Positions 26,586 through 36,051 of a stretch of DNA of 64,000 nucleotides are shown here, piece after piece. How positions within the stretch are numbered: the first letter of the stretch is position 1; each line of letters opens with the position of its first letter. The translations under genes were made by a program, and so were the position numbers. The DNA is taken from positions 558,001 through 622,000 of the forward strand of contig NZ_JAHYBZ010000004.1 in NCBI RefSeq assembly GCF_019430885.1, given 5' to 3'. This DNA is from Roseomonas alba (GTDB taxonomy: Bacteria; Pseudomonadota; Alphaproteobacteria; Acetobacterales; Acetobacteraceae). Below the pieces are notes generated by a model, which saw only the letters and a program-made list of their open reading frames with translations, was not told where the DNA came from and made no database searches.

Positions 26586-27569
26586 TCAGGGGACAAGGAC
26601 GAGCGCCCCTTCCACCTGGCCCCGTCGCAACCTGTCCAGCGCCGTGGGCGCCTGGTCGAGCGGCAGCGATTCGACGCTCGTCCGCACCGGCACGCGCGGC
26701 GCCAGGGCAAGGAATTCCTCGCCATCGCGGCGCGTCAGATTGGCGACAGAGCGGATGATACGCTCCTCCCACAGGATGCCGTAGGGGAAGGACGGGATGT
26801 CGGACATGTGAATGCCGGCGCAGACGACGATGCCGCCCTTGTCCACGGCCCGCAGCGCCGCGGGCACCAGCGCGCCCACCGGCGCGAAGAGGATCGCGGC
26901 ATCGAGCGCCACCGGCGCCGGCGCGTCCGAGGCCCCGGCCCAGACGCAGCCCAGACCGCGTGCAAAATCCTGTGAGGCCGCATCATCCCGGCGGGTGAAG
27001 GCATAGACCTCGCGCCCTTCCCAGATCGCGACCTGCGCGACGAGATGCGCCGCCGCGCCGAAGCCGTAGAGGCCGAGCCGCTTCCCCTCCCCCGCCATGC
27101 GGAGGGCGCGGTGGCCGATCAGCCCGGCGCAGAGGAGCGGCGCGGCCTCGACATCGGAATAGGTGTCGGGGATGGCGAAGCAGAAGCGTTCATCGGCGAC
27201 GGTGAATTCGGCATAGCCGCCATCGATCTGGTAGCCGGTGTAACGCGCGGCATCGCAGAGATTCTCCTGCCCGCGGCGGCAGAAACGGCATTCCCCACAG
27301 GCGAAGCCGAGCCAGGGCACGCCGACCCGCGCGCCGACGGGGTAGCGCGTCGCGCCCTCCCCGCGCGCGACGATGCGGCCGACGATCTCATGCCCGGGGA
27401 TCACCCCCGGCTTGGGCGATGGCAGGTCGCCATCGACCACATGCAGGTCGGTGCGGCAGACGGCGCAGGCGGCGACACGGATCAGCACCTGGCCCGGCCC
27501 GGGCGTCGGCTCCGCGCGGCTTTCGAGCCGCACGGAATGCCGCGCCGTGTCGAGCACCATCGCGCGCAT
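26586..27569 (-). CDS. Zinc-dependent alcohol dehydrogenase
   Basis: 327 residues of the medium-chain dehydrogenase family. Catalytic zinc ligands Cys38 and His60-Glu61 (in IPGHEIVG) and the structural zinc cysteines 91, 94, 97 and 105 (CGECRFCRRGQENLC) are all present. The nucleotide fold carries GFGAAAHLVAQ, as in the AdhA-like branch. It oxidises an alcohol or reduces an aldehyde with NAD(P). It follows the amidase gene by 11 bases on the same strand and likely shares its transcript. Confidence 0.88.
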   Translation of the reverse strand: MRAMVLDTARHSVRLESRAEPTPGPGQVLIRVAACAVCRTDLHVVDGDLPSPKPGVIPGHEIVGRIVARGEGATRYPVGARVGVPWLGFACGECRFCRRGQENLCDAARYTGYQIDGGYAEFTVADERFCFAIPDTYSDVEAAPLLCAGLIGHRALRMAGEGKRLGLYGFGAAAHLVAQVAIWEGREVYAFTRRDDAASQDFARGLGCVWAGASDAPAPVALDAAILFAPVGALVPAALRAVDKGGIVVCAGIHMSDIPSFPYGILWEERIIRSVANLTRRDGEEFLALAPRVPVRTSVESLPLDQAPTALDRLRRGQVEGALVLVP

Positions 27570-27580
27570 CGCGCGGCGCC

Positions 27581-28966
27581 CTACGCGGCGATGGCGGGCC
27601 GGCGGGACCGCCAACCCGTCGCCTGCTCATAGGCATGGCCGGCGCGCAGCACGGTCGCGTCCTCGAACGGACGGCCGATGAGTTGCGCACCGACCGGCAG
27701 GCCGTGCTCGCCGAAGCCGGCGCAGACGGTCAGGGCCGGCTGGCCGGTGATGTTGAAGGGATTGGTGAAGTTCGGTGCCTCGAAGGAGGTCCATTTGCCC
27801 GGCACGGTGATCAGCGGCGCCTCGGACAGCGCGGCGGCGGTCAGCAGCAGGTCGCAATCCTCCATGGCCTTGGCGACGATGTCGCAGAGCTCCCGCCGCC
27901 GCCGCTGCGCCTGCAGGTAGTCGGACGCCGTCAGCGTGCTGGCGAGCACCAGGCGCTCGCGCAGGAATTCGCCATAGTCGCGATACTTCGTGCGCAGCCA
28001 GGACTCGTGCACCGCGAAGGCGTCAGCGGCGAGGATGATCCAGCCCACGGCGTTGAAGTCCTGGATCGGCGGCAGCGTGACTTCCGTGACGGTCGCGCCG
28101 AGCCCTTCCAGCGTCTTCGCCACATCCGCGATGCCGGCGGCGACGCCGGGGCTCACCGGTGCGTCGGTCTCGTGGAAATGCCGGATGACGCCGATGCGCA
28201 GGCCCTTAACGCCATCCTTCAGCCCCGACAGCAGGTCGGGCTTCGGCCGGTTCGCCGAGGACGGATCGGCCGGGTCATGCCCCGTCAGCGGATGGAGCAG
28301 CAGCGCGCAATCCTCGACCGTCCAGGCGAGCGGGCCGACCGTGTCGAGGCTCTGCGACAGCGGCAACACGCCGACGCGCGAGCACAGCCCATAGGTCGGC
28401 TTGATCCCCGCCGTGCCGCACAGCGCCGCCGGCCCGCGGATTGACCCGCCGGTATCGGACCCCGTCCCGCCCAGGATCACACCCGCCGCCACCGCGGCCC
28501 CCGTGCCGGAGGAGGAGCCGGCGGTGAAGCGCTTCGTGTCCCAGGGGTTGTGCGCCGGGGGCCAGGGCAGGTCGAAGGATGGCCCGCCCCAGGCGAATTC
28601 GTGCGTCGCGAGCTTACCGAGCGTGACGGTCCCGGCCTCGGCCCAGGCGCGCACCGCGGCGGCGTCCTTCAGCGGCACATGGTCGATCAGCACGCGGGAA
28701 TGCGCCGTCGTCGGGATGCCGGCGGTCTCGTAGATGTCCTTGTGGCCGATCGGGATGCCGTCGAGCGGCCCTTTCAGCGTGCCGGCCATCTGCCGAGCCT
28801 CGGCGGCCTTCGCCTGTTCCAGCGCCAGTTCCGGCGTGAAGCGGATGAAGGCGTGGATCTGCGGGTTCAGCGCCTCGGCCTTGGCCAGGCGATCCTTCAT
28901 CAGCTCGACCGGGGAGAGCTTCTTCGCGGCGATCAGCGCCGCCGCCTCGGCGATGGTCGGGATCAT
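27581..28966 (-). CDS. Amidase-signature family amidase
   Basis: 461 residues. The Ser-cisSer-Lys triad is visible: Lys76 in IGHKDIY, Ser151 in GSSSGTGAAVAAG and nucleophile Ser175 in SDTGGSIRGPA. Hydrolyses a carboxamide to an acid and ammonia. The start at ATG 28966 overlaps the stop of a 64-residue gene by four bases. Such coupling with a tiny AtzG-like partner is known for amidases such as AtzE, where the small protein stabilises the amidase. Substrate not readable. Confidence 0.9.
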   Translation of the reverse strand: MIPTIAEAAALIAAKKLSPVELMKDRLAKAEALNPQIHAFIRFTPELALEQAKAAEARQMAGTLKGPLDGIPIGHKDIYETAGIPTTAHSRVLIDHVPLKDAAAVRAWAEAGTVTLGKLATHEFAWGGPSFDLPWPPAHNPWDTKRFTAGSSSGTGAAVAAGVILGGTGSDTGGSIRGPAALCGTAGIKPTYGLCSRVGVLPLSQSLDTVGPLAWTVEDCALLLHPLTGHDPADPSSANRPKPDLLSGLKDGVKGLRIGVIRHFHETDAPVSPGVAAGIADVAKTLEGLGATVTEVTLPPIQDFNAVGWIILAADAFAVHESWLRTKYRDYGEFLRERLVLASTLTASDYLQAQRRRRELCDIVAKAMEDCDLLLTAAALSEAPLITVPGKWTSFEAPNFTNPFNITGQPALTVCAGFGEHGLPVGAQLIGRPFEDATVLRAGHAYEQATGWRSRRPAIAA

Positions 28967-29157
28967 GGCGTGGCCGCCTTGGGCGCGAAGGTGACGGCCA
29001 TTTCGACGCTGACATCGCGCGGGGTGCGGACGCGCTCGGCCATGGTCATGGTGTAGACGGTGACGGCACGGATGCCCTCCTTCTCCGCCTCGGTCAGCGG
29101 GATGCCGTGGCGCGCGATCAGCGCGTCGAACTGGGGTTTGTCCATGGGGTCGGGCAT
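28963..29157 (-). CDS. Small AtzG-like (DUF4089-type) amidase partner protein
   Basis: 64 residues, acidic and helical: LIARHGIPLTEAEKEGI then an Arg/Thr-rich segment RVRTPRDVSVEMAV. Size, helical pattern and the ATGA overlap with the amidase gene resemble AtzG/GatC-like subunits, which wrap around their amidase. The assignment rests more on context and pattern than on strong motif identity. AGGAGA lies upstream of ATG 29157. Confidence 0.6.
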   Translation of the reverse strand: MPDPMDKPQFDALIARHGIPLTEAEKEGIRAVTVYTMTMAERVRTPRDVSVEMAVTFAPKAATP

Positions 29158-29325
29158 CGCGGCGTCTCCTTCGGCAGGGCCCGGATGCTGCGCCCCTGGG
29201 CGCGAAGGTCAATCCCAGCGGCGGGGCCTTTCCGGCACCCGTTGTGCCCGCTGCCCACGGCGCGTGCACAGTACGACCGCGCATGCCTGGACAGGGGCCA
29301 CGCGCCCGCGCTTTACCTTGGCGCC

Positions 29326-30219
29326 ATGACGACACCCGTGACCTTCGCCGCTCCGCACGCCTTCCTCGGTGCTCGCCCGCATGACCGGGGCGCGGCCTTC
29401 TGCGTCGCCGGGGTGCCGCTCGACATCGGCACGACCAACCGGGCCGGCAGCCGGGACGGGCCGCGGGCCATCCGGGTCGCCGCGCGCATGCTGACGGATG
29501 GCCGCCATCCGGTGACGGGGGTCGATCCGACCGCGCTCGACCTGTCCGACCTCGGCGAGTTCGAGATCGCGCTGGGCGATATTCCGGCAAGCCTGGCCCG
29601 GATCGAGGAGCAGGCTTTCGGCCTGAACCACCTGCTCGCCTTCGGCGGCGAGCATGGCGTGACGCTGGCCCTGCTGCGCGCCCTGGTGAAGCGAATCGGC
29701 GAGCCCGTCGGCCTGGTGCATTTCGACGCGCATCTGGACACGTCCGAGGACAATTTCGGCCAGCGCTTCGCCCATGGCTCGGTCTTCTGGCACGCGATCA
29801 CCGAGGGGCTGATCACGCCGAAGCGCATGATCCAGATCGGCATCCGCGCCCCTGCCTGGCCCGAGATGTATGACTGGACCCGGGGCCAGGGCGTGACGAT
29901 CCTTTCGGCACAGGAGGTGCATGAAAGCACGCCAGCCGCGATCGCCGAACAGGTGCGCGAGGTGCTGGGGAGCGGCCCCGCCTACCTTTCCTTCGACATC
30001 GACTGCCTGGACCCAGCCTTCGCCCCTGGCACGGGCACGCCCGAGATCGGCGGGCTGGCGAGCTGGCAGGCGCAGGGAATCCTGCGGCGGCTGGGCACGC
30101 TCGACTTCCGCGGGGCGGATGTCGTGGAGGTAGCGCCGGCCTACGACGTCGCGGAAATCACTGCGCTGGCCGCGGCGACGATCGGGTGGGAGTATCTCTG
30201 CCTGATGGGCGCGCGGTGA
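29326..30219 (+). CDS. Agmatinase/arginase-family (ureohydrolase) protein
   Basis: 297 residues. The binuclear manganese motifs are complete: GGEH (107-110), DAHLD (134-138) and SFDIDCLDP (222-230). It cleaves the guanidino group of agmatine or a related compound and releases urea. Agmatinase is the commonest function, but guanidinobutyrase or guanidinopropionase cannot be excluded. It is divergent from the amidase operon (168-base gap). ATG 29326 is chosen because the upstream frame has no family similarity. Confidence 0.88.
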   Translation: MTTPVTFAAPHAFLGARPHDRGAAFCVAGVPLDIGTTNRAGSRDGPRAIRVAARMLTDGRHPVTGVDPTALDLSDLGEFEIALGDIPASLARIEEQAFGLNHLLAFGGEHGVTLALLRALVKRIGEPVGLVHFDAHLDTSEDNFGQRFAHGSVFWHAITEGLITPKRMIQIGIRAPAWPEMYDWTRGQGVTILSAQEVHESTPAAIAEQVREVLGSGPAYLSFDIDCLDPAFAPGTGTPEIGGLASWQAQGILRRLGTLDFRGADVVEVAPAYDVAEITALAAATIGWEYLCLMGAR

Positions 30220-30368
30220 ACGGGCTCTGCCCCGCTCCCGACTTCGCGCCACCGCAGGCTGAAGGGTCTCTGGAAATCTCGATTGGTGCCGGGCGCATCG
30301 GGCACGACCACCTTGCCCATGCGCATGCCGCGCCATCACACTTGCGGCGGTCCAGTTGCACGTACGCC

Positions 30369-30409
30369 TGGCGGGGCGAGGCTTGGTGAGGGACGGCGCC
30401 CCTCTCCAA
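30369..30409 (-). repeat. Dispersed intergenic repeat, second copy, likely terminator of the monooxygenase gene
   Basis: Matches the reverse complement of 11680-11720 at 38 of 41 positions, and like that copy contains a near-palindrome. It sits six bases past the stop of the minus-strand gene ending at 30416. Nothing else was recognised in 30220-30415. Confidence 0.7.
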
Positions 30410-30415
30410 TGCACG

Positions 30416-32053
30416 TCACGTCAATGCGATACCATCATACCCACGCTCGGCGATCCCGTTCGCCCAGGCGCGATAGGCCGGCGCGCTACCCGTGTAGCGC
30501 GCGACGTGGCGAACTTGCTTGCCGGCGACATTGATGTTGACGCCTGTCATCCAGGAATCCACCTCCATCGAGAGCAGACCCTTCGCCACCTCGTTGACAT
30601 GATCCATCCAGGCGGCGATGGCCGCGGGCTGCGCCTCCGCCCGCGTCAGGCCGTTTGCCTGCATATGGCCCAACAGGGCGGAGACCCATTCCACGTTGAA
30701 CTCGATCGAGCGCGGGATGTTGCCCAGCGCCGTATGCGGGCCGAGCAGCATGAACATGTTGGGGAAGCCGTGCTCCAGCATGCCGACCAGCGATGTCGCG
30801 CCGTGGTCCCAGACCTGCTTCAGCGTGACGCCGTCGCGGCCACGGAAATCGATGCGGTCGAAGGCGCCGCGCAGCGCGTCGAAGCCGGTCGCGTAGACGA
30901 TGATGTCGACATCGTAGGTCGCGTCGCTCGTCTCGATGCCGGTCGGCGTGATGCGCGTGATCGGCGTCGCGCGGCTGTCCACGAGCGTGACGTTGGGCTG
31001 ATTGTAGACCTCATAGTAGCGGGTCTCGAGCGGCACGCGGCGGGTACCGAAGCCGTGGTTCTTCGGGATGAGCAGCTCCGCGACCCTCTGGTCCTTCACC
31101 CGCTGACGGATCTTGTTCGCGACGAAGTCCGAGATGACGCGGTTCGCCTCCCGGTTCGTCAGCATGTCCTTGAAGTTGCCGACCCAGATGCCGAAGCCAC
31201 GCTCGGCGTACAGCTTTTCGAGGAAGGCATTCCGCTCCTCCTCCGTCACGTCAAAGGTGTTGCGCGAGTCGGGGGTGTGGAGGAAGCAGGAGAAGGTCTC
31301 CTCGCAACGCGCGAAAATCTCGTCGTAGCGGGCGCGGATCGCTGCCATCTCCTCGGCGCCGATCGTCGCGTTGTGCAGCGGCGCGCACCAGTTGGGCGTG
31401 CGCTGGAAGACGGTGAGCTGCGCGGCGGTCTTGGCGACTTCCTGGATGGTCTGCACGCCCGAAGCGCCGGTGCCGATCACGGCGACGCGCTTGCCGGCGA
31501 AGTCCACGGGCTCCTTCGGCCAGAGGCCGGTGTGGAAGGCCTGTCCCCGGAAGCTGTCCATGCCCGGGAAGTTCGGCATGGTCGGCGATGACAGCGCGCC
31601 GATGGCGGTGATCAGGAAGCGGCTGCGGAATGCGCCGCCGTCCTCGGTCGTGACGGTCCAGCTCAGGCCGGCTTCGTCCCAGGCGGCGGCCGTGACGCGG
31701 GACCGGAAGCGTATGCTGCGGCGCAGATCGTATTTGTCGGCAACACGGTTCAGGTAACGTTCGGTCTCCGGCTGCGGGGCGAAGTGCTCGGACCAGTGCC
31801 ATTCCGCGAGCAGCTCCCGGTCGAAGGAATAGCCGTAGGAATAGCTCTCGGAATCGAAGCGGCAGCCGGGGTAGCGGTTCCAGTACCAAGTGCCGCCGAC
31901 GCCCGTGCCGGCCTCCAGCACCAGAGCCCTGAGCCCCAGTTCGCGCAGGCGGATGAGTTGATAGAGACCCGACATGCCCGCGCCGACGACGATGGCGTCG
32001 AACAGGACCGCCTCGGCAGTCGCATCCCGGACCGGGGTTTCGATGATGGCCAT
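30416..32053 (-). CDS. Flavin-containing Baeyer-Villiger-type monooxygenase
   Basis: 545 residues, the usual size of type I Baeyer-Villiger enzymes. The FAD motif GAGMSG is at 24-29, the NADPH motif GTGASG at 194-199, and between them the class fingerprint FRGQAFHTGLWP at 168-179, fitting FxGxxxHTxxWP. It would insert oxygen next to a ketone, giving an ester or lactone. It is divergent from the branched-chain-type ABC importer; co-regulation with that uptake system is possible. Confidence 0.9.
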   Translation of the reverse strand: MAIIETPVRDATAEAVLFDAIVVGAGMSGLYQLIRLRELGLRALVLEAGTGVGGTWYWNRYPGCRFDSESYSYGYSFDRELLAEWHWSEHFAPQPETERYLNRVADKYDLRRSIRFRSRVTAAAWDEAGLSWTVTTEDGGAFRSRFLITAIGALSSPTMPNFPGMDSFRGQAFHTGLWPKEPVDFAGKRVAVIGTGASGVQTIQEVAKTAAQLTVFQRTPNWCAPLHNATIGAEEMAAIRARYDEIFARCEETFSCFLHTPDSRNTFDVTEEERNAFLEKLYAERGFGIWVGNFKDMLTNREANRVISDFVANKIRQRVKDQRVAELLIPKNHGFGTRRVPLETRYYEVYNQPNVTLVDSRATPITRITPTGIETSDATYDVDIIVYATGFDALRGAFDRIDFRGRDGVTLKQVWDHGATSLVGMLEHGFPNMFMLLGPHTALGNIPRSIEFNVEWVSALLGHMQANGLTRAEAQPAAIAAWMDHVNEVAKGLLSMEVDSWMTGVNINVAGKQVRHVARYTGSAPAYRAWANGIAERGYDGIALT

Positions 32054-32381
32054 GACTTCCTCCTGAACTCGGCCGCCGCGGTTCCGACTGGCTGGTCCGT
32101 CGGCGCGATCTTACGTCCGCCTCGCGCGAGCCTGTAGCCCCTGCGTGGCATGCCGCCGCCCCGGCTCCCTTCGCGATCGGGACAGCAACAATGTCTTGAC
32201 GCACGCCCCCTGCGCCCATGAGGCTATCGTCAAAGCTCGACCGCCGGGGACCACAGGGGCCGAAATTCAGGCACCGGTCGTCCTTGAAAATGGCAGGGAG
32301 GAGGCGTGGCCCCATCGCATTCGGGCGCGACCCTTCTTTCCTGGCCGGTCGGCAAGGGATGGAAAGCGGAGGGAAAGCGCC
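32054..32381. other. Divergent intergenic region, 328 bases, no gene recognised
   Basis: Lies between the monooxygenase gene (minus) and the importer operon (plus), so it must hold both promoters. A TTGACG at 32196 resembles a -35 box, but no -10 box at proper spacing follows. No operator or RNA element was recognised. Confidence 0.4.
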
Positions 32382-33677
32382 ATGGTGATCCATCGTCGCT
32401 CGGTCCTGGCAGGTGCGGCTGCGCTTGCTGCAACGCGTGCCCATGCACAGGGAGGCGGCGCGCCGATCCGCATCGGCCTGCTGCACGATCTGTCGGGGCC
32501 GTTCGCGGGGGCAGGGTCGGTGCCGCTCTCAGTCGGCGCCGAAATCGCGATCGAGCTGTTCAACGAGCGCGGAGGCGCCGGCGGACGCATGATCCAGCCC
32601 GTCGCGGCCGACAGCCAGAGCCGCGCCGAAGTCGCGATCAACGAAGCCGAACGGCTGATCGGGCAGGAGAATGTCGACGTCGTGATGGGCGTCTACAGCT
32701 CCGCCCATGCGGTGCCGCTCGCCCAGCGCATGCAGGCCGCGGGCAAGATCCTCTGGATCAACAGCGCCATCGCGACGGCGGTGCTGAAGGGCAAGCACTT
32801 CACCAACGTATTCCGCCCGACCGTGCATTCGGACCAGTACGGCGAAGGCAGCATCGCCTTCCTCGCCGAGCACTGCCAGCGCACTACGAACATCGCGCCC
32901 AACGCCTTCAAGATCGGCATCATCCATGAGGACGGCCCCTATGGCGTCGGCGTGGCGACCGCGCTGGAGGAGAACGCGAACAAGATCGGCATGCCGATCG
33001 CGCTGAAGGAAGGCTACTCGGCGACGGCGCCGGATCTCTCGACCCTGGTCACCAAGCTGCGTCGCGCGCGGCCGGATGCCATCCTCCAGGTCGGCTACAA
33101 TCCGGACATCACGCTGTTCCTGCGCCAGGCCAAGGCTGGTGGCCTGCGCACGCGCATGGTCATCGGCCATGGCGCGGGGTATTCCCAGATCGACCGCCTG
33201 GCCGAGACCTTCGGCAAGGACATCAACCACTTCTGCAACGTCGACCCGGCCGGCACGCAGATGCTGGACCCGGCGAAGCTGTCGTCCCAGGCGCGGGAGC
33301 TGCAGCAGATCCTGTTGGCGCGGTATCGTGCGCGCACCCAGGCCACGGACGCGCCGACTCATGCCTCGATGGGCTTCAACAATAGCTGGATCTTCCTGGA
33401 GCACGTGCTGAAACCAGCCGTGCTGGAAGGCGGCGGCTCCATCGACGCCATCCGGCGCGCAGCGCTGTCGGTCGACATCCCGGTCGGCGGCACGATCCAG
33501 GGTTACGGCGTGAAGTTCAACCCGCCCGACCACGAACTTGCCGGGCAGAATGCGCGCAGCCTCGCGGTGGTGATGCAGTTCGAGGATGCGCGCGCCAAGG
33601 TGGTGTGGCCCACCGCCATCGCCGGCGGGCCGCCCGTCATGCCACTGCCCGCCGACAACGCCTTCGCGCTTCGCTGA
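32382..33677 (+). CDS. Branched-chain-type ABC transporter periplasmic binding protein (LivK-like)
   Basis: 431 residues. A Tat-like leader (HRRSVLAGAAALAATRAHAQ) is followed by IRIGLLHDLSGPFAG, the opening of family-6 (LivJ/LivK) receptors, and NEAERLIGQENVDVVMGVYSS. These receptors bind amino acids, amides, urea or aromatic acids. ATG 32382 has GGAGGG upstream. It heads a complete LivK-G-F-H-M operon, 33 bases before the first ATPase gene. Confidence 0.9.
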   Translation: MVIHRRSVLAGAAALAATRAHAQGGGAPIRIGLLHDLSGPFAGAGSVPLSVGAEIAIELFNERGGAGGRMIQPVAADSQSRAEVAINEAERLIGQENVDVVMGVYSSAHAVPLAQRMQAAGKILWINSAIATAVLKGKHFTNVFRPTVHSDQYGEGSIAFLAEHCQRTTNIAPNAFKIGIIHEDGPYGVGVATALEENANKIGMPIALKEGYSATAPDLSTLVTKLRRARPDAILQVGYNPDITLFLRQAKAGGLRTRMVIGHGAGYSQIDRLAETFGKDINHFCNVDPAGTQMLDPAKLSSQARELQQILLARYRARTQATDAPTHASMGFNNSWIFLEHVLKPAVLEGGGSIDAIRRAALSVDIPVGGTIQGYGVKFNPPDHELAGQNARSLAVVMQFEDARAKVVWPTAIAGGPPVMPLPADNAFALR

Positions 33678-33710
33678 GCGACAAACGGTGCAGCACATGG
33701 GACGGCCAGC

Positions 33711-34457
33711 ATGGGTGTGACCATGCTGGAAGTGACACGGCTGACGAAGGCCTTCGGAGGCTTCGTCGCCGTCAACGAGGTCAGCTTCAGCGTGACCGAA
33801 GGAGAGATCCTCGGGCTGCTGGGGCCGAACGGGTCGGGCAAGAGCACGACCTTCAACTGCATCGCTGGCATGCTGAAGCCGACGGCGGGCAGCGTTAAAC
33901 TGGCCGGCGAGGAGATCGCCGGCCAGACCGCGGATACGGCCTGCCGCAAAGGGATCGGAAGGACCTTCCAGATCCCGCGTCCCTTCCGCGGACTGTCGCT
34001 GTTGGAGAACGCGGTGCTCGCCGCGCATTACGGCAATGGCGGCCATCTCTCGCATGATGAAGCCGAGGCGATCGCGCGCGACGCACTGACGCTGGCACAA
34101 TTGCCGCCCGAAGCTGATGCAATGGTCGGCGGGCTCGGCGCGGCCGGGCTGAAGAAGCTGGAGCTCGCGCGCGCATTGGCGACGCGGCCGAAGCTGCTGC
34201 TCGCCGACGAATCCCTCGGCGGGCTGGATGCCACGGAGATGCGTCAGGCCGCCGACATGCTGAAGCGCATCCGCGACGAGCGTGGCATCACCATCGTCTG
34301 GGTCGAGCACATCATGGGTGTTCTGCTCTCAGTCGTGGATCGCGTCGTGGTGCTCGACCACGGCGCCGTCATCTTCGAGGGCACGCCGCGCGAGGCGCAG
34401 CAGGACGAGAAGGTCGCCGAGGTCTATCTCGGCCCGCCCGAGACGCGGGCGGCATGA
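33711..34457 (+). CDS. livG: Branched-chain-type ABC transporter ATPase (LivG-like)
   Basis: 248 residues with Walker A GPNGSGKST (38-46) and Walker B LLLADESLGGLD. The signature motif, normally LSGGQ or LSYGQ, is GLGAAGLKKLELARA, a degenerate form seen in a LivG subgroup; the helper ATPase LivF next door has a normal SGGEQQ. C-terminal VWVEHIMGVLL is the switch histidine region. Two ATG starts, 33711 and 33723, are possible; I keep 33711. Confidence 0.88.
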   Translation: MGVTMLEVTRLTKAFGGFVAVNEVSFSVTEGEILGLLGPNGSGKSTTFNCIAGMLKPTAGSVKLAGEEIAGQTADTACRKGIGRTFQIPRPFRGLSLLENAVLAAHYGNGGHLSHDEAEAIARDALTLAQLPPEADAMVGGLGAAGLKKLELARALATRPKLLLADESLGGLDATEMRQAADMLKRIRDERGITIVWVEHIMGVLLSVVDRVVVLDHGAVIFEGTPREAQQDEKVAEVYLGPPETRAA

Positions 34458-34476
34458 GCAAGGGAGACGAAGGCTG

Positions 34477-35196
34477 ATGGAAGGGGCCGTTCTGCGCCTC
34501 GAGGGCATTCGTGCGGGCTACGGCGACTTCCAGGCTCTGTTCGATGTGGGGCTGACGGTCTCGCCCGGCGAGGCCGTGGGCGTCGTCGGACCGAACGGTG
34601 CGGGCAAGACGACGCTGCTGCGCGTGATCTCCGGCATGCTGCGGCCGAAGGCCGGCATGGCCCGTTTCGGCGAGACCGATATTGCCGCCACGCCGGCCCA
34701 TGTGCTGCCGGCCGTCGGCATCGCGCATGTGCCGGAGAACCGCAGGCTCTTCCCGCACCTGACGGTCGAGGAGAACCTCAAGGTCGGCGCATATATCCCC
34801 GCCGCGCGGAAGCGCTTCGCCGAGCGCTGCGCCTATGTCTACGACATGTTCCCGCGCCTCAGGGAACGCCGCCATCAGTTGGCGGGCACGATGAGCGGCG
34901 GCGAGCAGCAGATGTGCGCGATCGGCCGCGCGCTGATGTGCTCGCCACGCATCCTGCTGCTGGACGAACCCTCCGCGGGCCTCGCGCCGCTGGTGGTCGC
35001 GCAGGTCTTCGAGCTGGTGCAGCGAATCCGGGGCGAGGGCCTGACGGTGCTGATCGTTGAACAGAATGTCGCGCAGGTGCTGCGCGTGGTGGACCGCGCC
35101 TATGTGCTCGATGCCGGGCATGTGGTCGCGGAAGGCTCATCGGCGGCGCTGGCCGCGGATCCGGCGATCCGCAGCGCCTTCCTGGGAGGGCACTGA
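34477..35196 (+). CDS. livF: Branched-chain-type ABC transporter ATPase (LivF-like)
   Basis: 239 residues. Walker A GPNGAGKTT (near residues 38-46), signature MSGGEQQMCAIGRALM and Walker B LLLDEPSAGLAP are intact, as in LivF. AGGGAG precedes ATG 34477. The stop is directly followed by the ATG of the LivH-like permease, so translation is coupled. Confidence 0.9.
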   Translation: MEGAVLRLEGIRAGYGDFQALFDVGLTVSPGEAVGVVGPNGAGKTTLLRVISGMLRPKAGMARFGETDIAATPAHVLPAVGIAHVPENRRLFPHLTVEENLKVGAYIPAARKRFAERCAYVYDMFPRLRERRHQLAGTMSGGEQQMCAIGRALMCSPRILLLDEPSAGLAPLVVAQVFELVQRIRGEGLTVLIVEQNVAQVLRVVDRAYVLDAGHVVAEGSSAALAADPAIRSAFLGGH

Positions 35197-36051
35197 ATGG
35201 ACCCGTTCCTGCTCGAGGCCATCGTCAACGGTATCCTGCTCGGCGGCGTCTTCGCCCTGCCGGTGCTGGGGCTGAACCTGGTGTTCGGCGTCGTGGACGT
35301 GGTTTGGCTCTGCTATGCGGAGCTGGTGATGGTCGGCATGTACTGCGTGTGGTTCCTCTACACGCAGGCGGGCTTTCCGCTGGCGCTGGCGTTCCTCGTC
35401 TGCCTGCCGGTCGTCGGCCTGCTGGGCCTGCTGCTGCACCAGGTCGTCGTGCGGCCCCTGCTGAACAGTCCGCCGATCACGCAGGTGCTCGCCACCGGCG
35501 GCGTGATCTTCGTCCTGCAGGGATCAGCGATGCTGGCCTTCGGGACGGATTTCCGCTCCCTCGGCGTCGAGATGCCGCCGATCGAGGTGGAGGACATCTT
35601 CATCTCGGGCACTAAGCTCGTGGCCTTCGTCGCCGCGCTGCTCGGCGCCGGTGCGCTGTGGACCTTCCTGAAGTTCACTTATGTCGGCACGGCGATCCGC
35701 GCCATCGCGCGCGACCGCGAGGTGATGCCGCTGATGGGTGTTGATCCGAAGCGCATCTACATGGTGGCCTCGGCCATCGGCGGCGGGCTGGCGGGTCTCG
35801 CGGCCTGCCTGCTCGTCGTGCAGCTCGACGTGCACCCCTATATCGGCCTGTCCTTCGGGCCCATCACCTTCATGATCTGCGTGATGGGCGGCCTGGGTAA
35901 CATGCTGGGCGGCTTCCTCGCGGCGTTTCTGATGGGCGTGATCGTGTCGACCGGCGGCTTCTGGTGGAACACCGAGATGAGCTACGTGGTCGCCTTCGCC
36001 TGCTTCATCGTGGTGATGTTCGCCCGGCCACGGGGGCTCTTCGCGCGATGA
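35197..36051 (+). CDS. livH: Branched-chain-type ABC transporter permease (LivH-like)
   Basis: 284 residues with about eight membrane helices. The start, LLEAIVNGILLGGVFALPVLGL (as residues 4-25), and GVDPKRIYMVASAIGGGLAGLA near residues 184-205 are typical of LivH. It forms the translocation path with LivM, which begins inside its last codons (ATGA overlap). Confidence 0.9.
   Translation: MDPFLLEAIVNGILLGGVFALPVLGLNLVFGVVDVVWLCYAELVMVGMYCVWFLYTQAGFPLALAFLVCLPVVGLLGLLLHQVVVRPLLNSPPITQVLATGGVIFVLQGSAMLAFGTDFRSLGVEMPPIEVEDIFISGTKLVAFVAALLGAGALWTFLKFTYVGTAIRAIARDREVMPLMGVDPKRIYMVASAIGGGLAGLAACLLVVQLDVHPYIGLSFGPITFMICVMGGLGNMLGGFLAAFLMGVIVSTGGFWWNTEMSYVVAFACFIVVMFARPRGLFAR

Noticed and set aside
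32196..32227. Promoter with TTGACG -35 for the Liv-type operon
   Set aside because: No -10 box at 16-18 base spacing; nearest AT-rich match is too far.
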